NCBI RefSeq assembly: GCF_900176505.1
Contig: NZ_FWYB01000014.1
Coordinates: 1-64,000, forward strand
Length of the DNA stretch: 64,000 bases
Direction: 5' to 3'
DNA from: Pedobacter nyackensis
Lineage (GTDB): Bacteria; Bacteroidota; Bacteroidia; Sphingobacteriales; Sphingobacteriaceae
Shown in pieces: positions 55,481 to 63,225 of the stretch; position 1 is the first letter of the stretch, and every line of letters starts with the position of its first letter. A program made the position numbers and the translations under genes. The notes beneath the pieces were generated by a model. That model saw only the letters and a list, made by a program, of their open reading frames with translations. It made no database searches and was not told where the DNA came from.

Positions 55481-56740
55481 CTATGCAAACTCTAACAACG
55501 ATTTTTCAATGATGGCCAGACTTTCTCTTATTTGTTCTTCAGTAATTACCAAAGGAGGAGCTAAACGGATCTTGTTACCATGCGTAGGTTTTGCCAACAA
55601 ACCATTCTCTTTAAATTTAACACAAATGTTCCATGCCAAATCAGAATCTTCATCACTATTTATCACTATAGCGTTTAGCAACCCCTTACCTCTTACCAGA
55701 TTAATAAGACCTACTCTCTTGGCAATATCTTCCAGGCCTGCTCTGAATATCTCTCCTAATCGACCGGCATTTTCAGCTAGCTTCTCGTCAATTACAACTT
55801 GCAAAGCCTCCTGAGCCACTGCGCAGGCAAGTGGATTTCCACCATAAGTTGAACCATGTTCGCCCGGTTTAATGGTTAACATGATTTCATCACTGGCTAA
55901 AACCGCAGAAACAGGTAACACTCCACCTGAAATCGCTTTTCCCAATATTAAAACATCCGGTTTGCTACTTTTATCTTCAGAATTTACTTCGTATGAAGCT
56001 AACATGCTTCCTGTGCGCGCAATTCCTGTTTGGATTTCATCTACGATAAACAGCACATTATATGCTTTACACAAAGCTTTAATACGTGGTAAGTAATCAC
56101 TATCTGGCACAACTACCCCAGCCTCACCCTGAATAGGCTCCACTATAAAACCTGCGATGTTGTTATCCTCCTTTAAAAGTGATTCGAAAGCCTCCACATC
56201 ATTGTAAGGAACATGAACCATTCCTTCTACAAAAGGACCGAAATCCTTTCTTGCACTTTCATCATCAGATGCAGAGATTACAGAAATAGTTCTACCATGG
56301 AAATTTCCTTTGGCAAATACTATTTTTGCCTGATTCGTAGGAATACCTTTCACCTGATACGCCCATTTTCTACAAAGCTTCATTGCACTTTCAACCGCTT
56401 CAACGCCAGAATTCATAATTAAAGCTTTATCGAAACCGAATAAATTACAAATGAACTCTTCAAAATCGCCTAACTTATTATTGTAAAAAGCACGAGAAGT
56501 AAGCGTAAGTTTTTCGGCCTGCTGTTTTAATGCATTTATAATTCGAGGGTGACAATGACCTTGATTCACTGCTGAATAGGCAGAAAGAAAATCGTAATAT
56601 CTTTTTCCTTCAACATCCCAAACAAAGACTCCCTCGCCTTTTTCTAATACTACAGGCAGCGGGTGGTAATTATGCGCACCGTATTTATTTTCTTTTTCTA
56701 TTAACTCTTCGCTTTTACTTAATTTCGCTAGATTTTCCAT
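55481..56740 (-). CDS. rocD: Ornithine aminotransferase
   Basis: A 419-residue PLP-dependent class III aminotransferase converting ornithine and 2-oxoglutarate to glutamate semialdehyde and glutamate. NYHPLPVVLEKGEGVFVWDVEG lies near the start, MNSGVEAVESAMK at 109-121, FHGRTISV at 148-155, VDEIQTG at 233-239 and the PLP Lys268 in LGKAISGG. ASRAFYN-type TSRAFYNN (81-88) is characteristic of ornithine aminotransferase. It is the first gene of a two-gene operon and is divergent from the Lrp-type regulator. Confidence 0.93.
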   Translation of the reverse strand: MENLAKLSKSEELIEKENKYGAHNYHPLPVVLEKGEGVFVWDVEGKRYYDFLSAYSAVNQGHCHPRIINALKQQAEKLTLTSRAFYNNKLGDFEEFICNLFGFDKALIMNSGVEAVESAMKLCRKWAYQVKGIPTNQAKIVFAKGNFHGRTISVISASDDESARKDFGPFVEGMVHVPYNDVEAFESLLKEDNNIAGFIVEPIQGEAGVVVPDSDYLPRIKALCKAYNVLFIVDEIQTGIARTGSMLASYEVNSEDKSSKPDVLILGKAISGGVLPVSAVLASDEIMLTIKPGEHGSTYGGNPLACAVAQEALQVVIDEKLAENAGRLGEIFRAGLEDIAKRVGLINLVRGKGLLNAIVINSDEDSDLAWNICVKFKENGLLAKPTHGNKIRLAPPLVITEEQIRESLAIIEKSLLEFA

Positions 56741-56765
56741 TATTGAATAATTTAATCAATTGAAA

Positions 56766-56846
56766 CGAAGGCATAGACATTTCTTATATACCTTCGATAT
56801 AAAACAAATTTAACTTATTTATACCATAAAAAAGTTAAATTAACTT
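56766..56846. promoter_or_regulatory. Operator-like repeats in the rocD-lrp divergent gap
   Basis: AAGTTAA-A-TTAACTT at 56832-56846 is a perfect 15-bp inverted repeat like an Lrp box. A related TTTAACTT lies at about 56809-56816. A longer inverted repeat, CGAAGG (56766-56771) and CCTTCG (56791-56796), lies closer to rocD. The placement suggests control of both genes by the divergently encoded Lrp protein. Confidence 0.45.
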
Positions 56847-56891
56847 AAATTACCCGAAATTAGAAAAACACATTAATCTTAAGAGATAACC

Positions 56892-57344
56892 ATGGACGCT
56901 ATTGATGAATTTGACATACAGATTTTAAAACAACTTGAAAAAGATGGACGCATGGCCTATTCGGCCATTGCGACTGCGTTGGGCGTATCAAATACCATGA
57001 TCCACCAAAGAATATCCAGATTAACGGAACAAGGTATTTTAACAGGAATTAAACCTGTTTTGGATGAAAAAAAAATAGGCTATGATTGGGGAGCTTTTAC
57101 TGGCATAACGCTCGAAAAGGATCATGATTCAAACCGTATTATTGAAGAATTAAAGAAAATACCTGAGGTAACGGAGTGTTACTACATTACAGGCGTTTAC
57201 ACCTTATATATAAAAATCATTGCCAAAAATCATGAACACATGAGACGAATACTCTATGAAAAAATAGATAACATACCGGGTATTGCGAAAACGGATTCTA
57301 TTATCGAGTTAGGCTGCGCATTCAAACGGAATATTATTTTATAA
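56892..57344 (+). CDS. Lrp/AsnC-family transcriptional regulator
   Basis: A 150-residue regulator. The helix-turn-helix (DEFDIQILKQLEKDGRMAYSAIATALGVSNTMIHQRISRL) opens the protein, followed by the ligand-binding AsnC domain (ITGVYTLYIKIIAKNHEHMRRILYEKI) and IIELGCAFKRN at the end. Divergent from rocD-rocF, it most likely senses arginine, ornithine or another amino acid and controls the operon; this rests on position. A palindromic terminator follows by 21 bp. Confidence 0.92.
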   Translation: MDAIDEFDIQILKQLEKDGRMAYSAIATALGVSNTMIHQRISRLTEQGILTGIKPVLDEKKIGYDWGAFTGITLEKDHDSNRIIEELKKIPEVTECYYITGVYTLYIKIIAKNHEHMRRILYEKIDNIPGIAKTDSIIELGCAFKRNIIL

Positions 57345-57365
57345 TACTGTTTTGCATTTTATATA

Positions 57366-57396
57366 AAAAGCGAAAAACCATATGGTTTTCGCTTTT
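57366..57396. terminator. Bidirectional terminator after lrp, CCATATGG-centred
   Basis: AAAAGCG-AAAAA-CCATATGG-TTTT-CGCTTTT: an almost fully palindromic stem. It ends in T residues on both strands, and serves the lrp-type gene (plus) and the convergent long operon (minus). Confidence 0.7.
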
Positions 57397-57433
57397 AGGT
57401 GCTTAAAGCGACTGTACAATTTTTAGTCACCCC

Positions 57434-58360
57434 TTATTGATATACTAAAAAACTGATTAATGAGGTTATGCTAAAAATTTCTCCTGCCTTTACCACATGA
57501 TTGCCACAATAGTCAAGATACACTTTGTTATACATCTTGGCATTAGAAACCCATAAAGAGCCATTTGGCAAGTTTTTTCCTCTGTCGACATGGATAGCAA
57601 TACCGTAGTGTTCGCCCCATATTTTGAGCTTTTTAGAAGTGCTGTTTTTATTTCTGGCCCCCAGGTCATTCACATGCCCTTCTTGCGAGACATCAACAAT
57701 GCCCGCTACATCGTCACGGCTAGCCTTGCTGGTTACCAATACGCCGTTTTCCTGTCTTACCACAGGTATCATGGTCATATAGGCGGCAACAACATTCTGC
57801 TCTGTTAACCATTTAATTTCCTGCTTGATGGTAATTTCATTCTGCTCGCCAATTTCCCAGATTTTGATTATAGTAGCAATCTTTTCGGTCTCACTATTTA
57901 ACTGATATAAATCCGAATATTGTTTGACAACCATTTTTTTGAAAGGCGTTAAAGGTACGTCTGCAGCTTCATCCAAACGTTTTCCATCCAGCATAAATTC
58001 AACGGAAGTCTTTTTTTCAAAACCATGCAGACTGCCACCTACAAAATCCTGTTTCAGTCGGATGGCCGTTTCCCATTCTCCGCCACGCACAATCTTTGTT
58101 ACGCGTTTTCCATGTTCAACAGCAAAACTTTCCCAAAGCTGCCAGATGTCATAATAGCTGGGCTTACCGGCAATAAAGTCTTTCTGCACCCTCCTCATTG
58201 TCAACTCTATCCCATTTGCAGTATAAATAGACAGTTTGTCTTTCGTTTTAAGAATTTGATTGCCTAGTTTTTCACTCTTGCCAATGGAAAAACCAGAACA
58301 AACAGCACCAGCATATTGGACAGATACCAATAGCAACAACACTAAAAATATTTTTTTCAT
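57434..58360 (-). CDS. Unrecognised secreted protein of the right-hand operon
   Basis: A 308-residue protein with a signal peptide (MKKIFLVLLLLVSVQYAGAV). The rest alternates charged and aromatic strands with several GxW/WE segments (IWQLWESFAVEHG, VRGGEWETAIR, IIKIWEIGEQNEITIKQEIKWL) and looks like a beta-sandwich of the carbohydrate-processing kind. I cannot assign a family, and DUF4861 was considered and not supported. It is the last gene of the operon, 15 bp after the 874-residue protein gene. It probably helps handle the same sugar substrate. Confidence 0.7.
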   Translation of the reverse strand: MKKIFLVLLLLVSVQYAGAVCSGFSIGKSEKLGNQILKTKDKLSIYTANGIELTMRRVQKDFIAGKPSYYDIWQLWESFAVEHGKRVTKIVRGGEWETAIRLKQDFVGGSLHGFEKKTSVEFMLDGKRLDEAADVPLTPFKKMVVKQYSDLYQLNSETEKIATIIKIWEIGEQNEITIKQEIKWLTEQNVVAAYMTMIPVVRQENGVLVTSKASRDDVAGIVDVSQEGHVNDLGARNKNSTSKKLKIWGEHYGIAIHVDRGKNLPNGSLWVSNAKMYNKVYLDYCGNHVVKAGEIFSITSLISFLVYQ

Positions 58361-58375
58361 AAACTATAAAATTGG

Positions 58376-61000
58376 TTAAATTATCTTCCTAAGTGTAATT
58401 CCCGGTTCTATCGCTTCAAGTAATCCTAACCCACTATAACACAAGTAAACCCATTCGTTAAATTGCAAATCGTCCCTACCGATTAACCGATAAATAGATT
58501 CTGCTGACTGCTCCGATGCAATGGCACTTACAGCACGACTCATTTGTGCGAGTATCCTGCTATCTTTTTTAATATTTTCATAAACATAGACCAGGCTATG
58601 CAGATCTAAGGAGGCCCTGCCTCCATTAACATCAACCCACCACGACAAATTATTTTTAGCACGCTCAGGTACCAATGCGGCAAGCAAATAATTTGCATAC
58701 TGATCTTTTAACACCTTCGATGTAGACAACTTATGAGCATAAATGTAGCTTTCTGCAGCCGCCCCGGTAAGTAGAGGACTTCTGGACTGGTACCATCCTC
58801 CGTCTTTAATGGTTGTCCGTATACCTGCTGTATCTTTGATGAAGCTATAATATGCCCATGACGCACCTAACGTACAGCTAATGGTGTATATATTTCTTTC
58901 TGCTCCGTACACACGAGCGGCCTTGGGAAGTGGAACTATTGGTCGTGCACTATAATCCTGTATGCACCAACCCACGCCTATACCTCCAGTGGAAACCCTG
59001 AAGCCTGCCCGGAAATCCATATACCTTTTCAAACTATGTAATAACTTAGCCTGCTCCTTTTTTTCCATATAAGCAGCTATCCTGGCAATACCCAAAGCTA
59101 TTTCACCACCGTCCGCAACATAGCATTCTTCTCCTTTTGAAGTTATGCCATATCCCATTCTATATCCCCCATCTTCTCTTTGCTCTGCCATCATAACATT
59201 GGCCCATTTAATTGCAGTCTCCAGATAACGATTGTCACCAAACAATTCGTAAGCACCAAGCAAAGTCCTGGCTCCGCGGCTATCCACAAAGTAGACCCCG
59301 CTAAATTTGCCTGATCGTCCTGCTTTTACTAGAAAATCACTCAAGTCCCGGACAGCCGTTCTTACATCAACTTTCCACTCTATTTGATCGGTCATCTGCT
59401 TTCCGTTGTACAATTCATTTTGAATGGTATAATTTCGCCAGTTAAACCCATCAATGGGACTTTTAAACCACGGCGTATTGCCAGAAACCTGTACAGTATC
59501 CACCAATTCAAAGTTGGCCGATTTAACCACAGACCTAAACTTCAGCTTAGGGTTTGCGATCTGCGTTCCCCCGAATGCTGTATGTAGACTTATTTCTGCC
59601 TGCGCGTTGCTATTCATATGAAAACTCGGAGAAGCATCAAATAGATAAACTCCCGAATTGATATAACTAACTACCTGATGAATGAGGTTACGCAAAGGTG
59701 AAACATTCCGATCTGCAAGATTAAGTCCATTAAGGCCAAACGCGAACTTAACATTTCCTCGCCCACCCTTTCCTGAACTTATAAAAATAGCAGCAACCGT
59801 TTCTCTCGCCCCAAAATTGCCATTTAAATCACTATAGATAGGAATAAATCGCTCTTTAGTTTTTAAAACTGATCCTTTGCTATTGAATTTAATTAGCGGA
59901 GCTTCAAGGAGCCAGCTCTCTAAGCTTCTCTTAAAGTTTACCTGCGGTAAATTATTAGCTAAAATGTAGCCGGTATTGGGTGCTATCTTAGATAGATTAA
60001 CCAACGGAGCATCAACAAACATCTGTGGCCATTTTTCTTCAGTCCCCTTAGCAATAAGATTTCCATATACTCTTTCTACAGCTTGTCTTCCAGGCATTGG
60101 AACATCCATCCTGGCAGGAATTCCCGGTCCCACAGCTCCTTTCATAAAACGCATATTCCGGACCTCAAAGTGCTTACTACCACTCCCCACCCCACTTCTA
60201 AGCATACCAAAATAAATAGCCTTCAGCAATTCAGGGCGTATATAACTAAGGCTTCCAGCTCCTTTCTTAGCCGCATAGGGATAAAATGAACCGAAGTGGA
60301 CCCGAATTTCCTTCCATTGCGGACTAACCGAAACAACATGCTTCCATCTGGAGCCATCTTTCTCTCTGGCCTCCAGAATAATAGCATGGGTATGATTTGA
60401 TCGAATTTCAAAAACAAAAGCTGAGGTAGCTGATGATAACCCGCTTACTGGAAAACCAGCGTCTGTGTATCCCCCTAATTTTTTAGCACTGAGAATATAT
60501 GGATCCACCACTGTTCCCAGACCTTCAGTCATTAACCTGTCTGAAACCCCAAGACTCCATCTCCCCTTACCATTTAGTTCTCTTTCCACACTGGAGAATA
60601 AATCGGACGGCATCCATTTTTTCCCATCCTTGAATAGCAATCGATTGAACGGATTACCTTCCAATACGATAAGGTTACCACCATGCGACAGAAATTGGTT
60701 CAACACTTTACTACCTATTGCCGGATATGCTGCATACGGCAATACAAGAATGTTAACGTTTTTTGTATTCAACTTTTCCTCAAGCAGCAGGTCATCAGTT
60801 GAAAGTAAAGCTATTTTCCCTCCGGTTTCTTCAAACAATCGTTTCAAATCTGAAGCCTCAGTACCACCCCATTTACTTAAATCACCATCCTGCCAAAGAC
60901 CTATTCTGATTGTTGCTTGCTGACCATAAAGATTACCCAAGCCCGACAACACGATCAGAAAAATAATAGAAATTATTTTTATTGATAAATTATACCTCAT
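58376..61000 (-). CDS. Large secreted composite protein: glutamine-amidotransferase-like N domain, alpha-toroid C domain
   Basis: About 874 residues from ATG 61000 (MRYNLSIKIISIIFLIVLSGLG); the longer frame to 61030 would overlap the oxidoreductase gene. Residues ~28-125 look like a class I amidotransferase-like Rossmann domain (ALLSTDDLLLEE, NILVLPYAAYP, LNQFLSHGGNLIVLEG), as found in some beta-galactosidases. The centre is beta-rich. The C-terminal ~300 residues (GARTLLGAYELFGDNRYLETAIKWANVMM onward) resemble an alpha/alpha toroid as in glycoside hydrolases and polysaccharide lyases. No single catalytic family is recognised. It may be a hydrolase, lyase or sensor of a glycan. Confidence 0.7.
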   Translation of the reverse strand: MRYNLSIKIISIIFLIVLSGLGNLYGQQATIRIGLWQDGDLSKWGGTEASDLKRLFEETGGKIALLSTDDLLLEEKLNTKNVNILVLPYAAYPAIGSKVLNQFLSHGGNLIVLEGNPFNRLLFKDGKKWMPSDLFSSVERELNGKGRWSLGVSDRLMTEGLGTVVDPYILSAKKLGGYTDAGFPVSGLSSATSAFVFEIRSNHTHAIILEAREKDGSRWKHVVSVSPQWKEIRVHFGSFYPYAAKKGAGSLSYIRPELLKAIYFGMLRSGVGSGSKHFEVRNMRFMKGAVGPGIPARMDVPMPGRQAVERVYGNLIAKGTEEKWPQMFVDAPLVNLSKIAPNTGYILANNLPQVNFKRSLESWLLEAPLIKFNSKGSVLKTKERFIPIYSDLNGNFGARETVAAIFISSGKGGRGNVKFAFGLNGLNLADRNVSPLRNLIHQVVSYINSGVYLFDASPSFHMNSNAQAEISLHTAFGGTQIANPKLKFRSVVKSANFELVDTVQVSGNTPWFKSPIDGFNWRNYTIQNELYNGKQMTDQIEWKVDVRTAVRDLSDFLVKAGRSGKFSGVYFVDSRGARTLLGAYELFGDNRYLETAIKWANVMMAEQREDGGYRMGYGITSKGEECYVADGGEIALGIARIAAYMEKKEQAKLLHSLKRYMDFRAGFRVSTGGIGVGWCIQDYSARPIVPLPKAARVYGAERNIYTISCTLGASWAYYSFIKDTAGIRTTIKDGGWYQSRSPLLTGAAAESYIYAHKLSTSKVLKDQYANYLLAALVPERAKNNLSWWVDVNGGRASLDLHSLVYVYENIKKDSRILAQMSRAVSAIASEQSAESIYRLIGRDDLQFNEWVYLCYSGLGLLEAIEPGITLRKII

Positions 61001-61010
61001 AACATATAAA

Positions 61011-62324
61011 TTAAATACCCCATTTTGCATTCAACCTGCGCTTTTTCATTCCATTAGCTTCCGGATCATTGACAAAGTGTTCTTTTTGGGGATCCCAGGT
61101 TAGCGACCGCTTCAGCTCATAGGCGATAAGTGCCAGGTTACATACGCTGGCAGAGCGATGTCCTGTTTCAACATTACATACCGGGTCTTTGCGGGAATGG
61201 ATTGCGGTGATCCAATTGTCATAATGGTCTCTACTTTCTAAAACTAACTGATCATTACGCGGAATAACCTGGGTTTTGAGGGCTGCCGGATTGGTTTCCA
61301 AAAATTTTCGGGCCAAATCAATCTCTCCCTTTGTTCCGGTAAAGCGAATGGCATGTTTCCGCCCAAAATCTTCATGGCTTACCTGCACCCCATTGGCATA
61401 CACCATCGTCAGGTATTTTAAATCCTTCCCATCTGGCCAAAGTATCTTTACCGGACCACTTTCATCCATCCCCATAGCCCATTGTACAATATCAAACATG
61501 TGAGCACCCCAATCGCTCAGGTCGCCACCCCCCAACCCTTTGTAAGCCCTCCATTGGGCCCACATCTTTGATCCCAGTGGAGGGGCAAGATCTTGATGAT
61601 ATGGCACATAGGCATTAGGCCCAAGCCACATGTTCCAGTCTACACCCGAAGGAATGGGCTGTTCGATAAGGTCGTAGGGCTTTGGAGGCCCACCTACACT
61701 AACTTTAACAGTCTTTAGCTCACCAATATAGCCGTTACGGATCAGCTTTACAGCCTGGGTAAATTCGGGCCAGGAGCGCTGCATGCTCCCGGTTTGTAAT
61801 ATCCGTTTATGTTTCCTGGTTGCGTTAGCCATTTTTCGTCCTTCATCAATACTCAACGAAAGGGGCTTTTCACAATACACATCTTTACCTGCTTCAACAG
61901 CCTTTACTACGTGAACGGCATGCCAATGATCAGGAGAACCTATCACAACTGCATCCACAGCTTTTAACGATAGTATTTCCATGAAATCCTGATAAGGTTT
62001 ACATGAAGCATAGTCATTTCCTTTCCTATTTGAATAAAGCTGATCGGATTGCTTGCAAAATCCAAGTAACTTATCTTGATAGGGATCACTAGCGGCAATA
62101 ATCTGAACAGCATTATTTCTATTAAATACAGTCATAAGCCCCGATGATTGCCTACCGGCACCTATAAATCCCAGATTAATTTTATCAGAGGGGGCAATAT
62201 ATCCCCTGCCACCAAGTACGCTTCGTGGTACAATAAAAAATGCACCCAGAGTAGCCATTGATCCTATAAACCGTCTTCTGCCAGCGGCAATGTTCTTGTC
62301 GTCGTTTGTCTGTTTATTGTCCAT
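61011..62324 (-). CDS. Tat-exported Gfo/Idh/MocA-family oxidoreductase
   Basis: A 437-residue NAD(P)-dependent oxidoreductase with a Tat-type leader (GRRRFIGSMATLGAFFIV, 15-32), so it is folded with its cofactor before export. NAD-binding NLGFIGAGRQSSG follows, then CEKPLSLSIDEGRKM and the substrate-domain signature GGGDLSDWGAHMFDIVQWAMGMD. Members of this group oxidise sugar hydroxyls; exported ones in Bacteroidota are linked to 3-keto glycoside formation. It lies 16 bp after the isomerase gene and 10 bp before the large protein gene. The specific substrate is unknown. Confidence 0.9.
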   Translation of the reverse strand: MDNKQTNDDKNIAAGRRRFIGSMATLGAFFIVPRSVLGGRGYIAPSDKINLGFIGAGRQSSGLMTVFNRNNAVQIIAASDPYQDKLLGFCKQSDQLYSNRKGNDYASCKPYQDFMEILSLKAVDAVVIGSPDHWHAVHVVKAVEAGKDVYCEKPLSLSIDEGRKMANATRKHKRILQTGSMQRSWPEFTQAVKLIRNGYIGELKTVKVSVGGPPKPYDLIEQPIPSGVDWNMWLGPNAYVPYHQDLAPPLGSKMWAQWRAYKGLGGGDLSDWGAHMFDIVQWAMGMDESGPVKILWPDGKDLKYLTMVYANGVQVSHEDFGRKHAIRFTGTKGEIDLARKFLETNPAALKTQVIPRNDQLVLESRDHYDNWITAIHSRKDPVCNVETGHRSASVCNLALIAYELKRSLTWDPQKEHFVNDPEANGMKKRRLNAKWGI

Positions 62325-62340
62325 TTCTATAGCCCGATTA

Positions 62341-63201
62341 TTACTTATTTAGCTCATTTATACAAAATGCGATGCTTCTTTCCATTTCTTCAATCGTATC
62401 ACCCGGATACTCCAATTCAATATTGGCTACAATGGGCCAATTATGATCACGTATCAGCCGCAATACCTCGCCAATAGGCGTATCACCTTTACCAAAGGGA
62501 GTTCTTGCACCCCTGTTCTGCTTCCTGTCTTTGATGTGCACACATGGGATTTTCTTGTGCATTTCTTTTATGTAAGCCACAGGATCCTGGTTAATAGCGG
62601 TAAAATGACCAATATCAAGGTTAATTTGTATATACCCGGAAAGATTGGCCATACCGCGTTTAAACGACTCAGAAGTAGAGAATTCATTTGGTTTATTGAC
62701 CAGATCGTGATTGTGCATGGCTACGATAATTTGATACTTTTTAGCCAGGCGATCCAGCCTTGGCATGAGACTTACAGTTGCAGATGACGTGATGCATTTT
62801 GTACCTAAAAATGTTGCTGCCTGAAAGGCTTTTTCCAACTCATCGTCAGTTACATTATCTTTAAAATTGGCATTGTAAGCCTGTATGCTTAGCCCCCGGC
62901 TTTTAAACTTCTCTTTTATTTCTTTTAGATGTCCGGGATTGATATTCATCCGCCATGCGGTTAACGCTTTGGGGTCGCGTACAATAGGTACCGATGCCAC
63001 ATGACCCTCCCAAAGTTCACAACTTCTTATTCCCAATTTAACCATCGCATTGAGCAGTTCATCTAGGGAATAGTCTTTAAAACTATAGGACTGAACGCCC
63101 AGTATCACACCCGGCCTGGAAGGACGATTTTGTTTAGCGCGTTTAATCGCGCAGCCAGAGCAAACAAGGCCGATCAGAAATATAATTACTAATAATCTCA
63201 T
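62341..63201 (-). CDS. Lipoprotein sugar-phosphate isomerase/epimerase-like TIM-barrel protein
   Basis: A 286-residue lipoprotein (lipobox C-S-G-C) of the AP endonuclease 2 / xylose isomerase-like family. It has GVQSYSFKDYSLDELLNAMVKLGIRSCELWEGH, MHNHDLVNKP, NLDIGHFTAINQDP, CVHIKDRKQ and NIELEYPGDTIEEM, giving candidate metal ligands Asp, His and Glu. The strand-5 motif is MHNHD where intracellular epimerases typically have E-N-H, so one usual Glu ligand seems replaced by His. Its location with an exported oxidoreductase suggests a lyase or isomerase acting on a keto-sugar in the periplasm. It lies 24 bp after the partial gene. Confidence 0.88.
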   Translation of the reverse strand: MRLLVIIFLIGLVCSGCAIKRAKQNRPSRPGVILGVQSYSFKDYSLDELLNAMVKLGIRSCELWEGHVASVPIVRDPKALTAWRMNINPGHLKEIKEKFKSRGLSIQAYNANFKDNVTDDELEKAFQAATFLGTKCITSSATVSLMPRLDRLAKKYQIIVAMHNHDLVNKPNEFSTSESFKRGMANLSGYIQINLDIGHFTAINQDPVAYIKEMHKKIPCVHIKDRKQNRGARTPFGKGDTPIGEVLRLIRDHNWPIVANIELEYPGDTIEEMERSIAFCINELNK

Positions 63202-63225
63202 TTTTTAATACGGTTTATGAACTGA

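Noticed and set aside
57434..58360. DUF4861 assignment for the 308-residue secreted protein
   Set aside because: The conserved Trp-Glu-Asn-Asp-Arg block and downstream glycine-rich motifs expected for that family are not visible.
61011..62324. GH109 alpha-N-acetylgalactosaminidase identity for the Gfo/Idh/MocA protein
   Set aside because: The fold and Tat leader are shared, but the sequence around the NAD site and substrate motif does not look like GH109 as I remember it. General oxidoreductase is the safer call.
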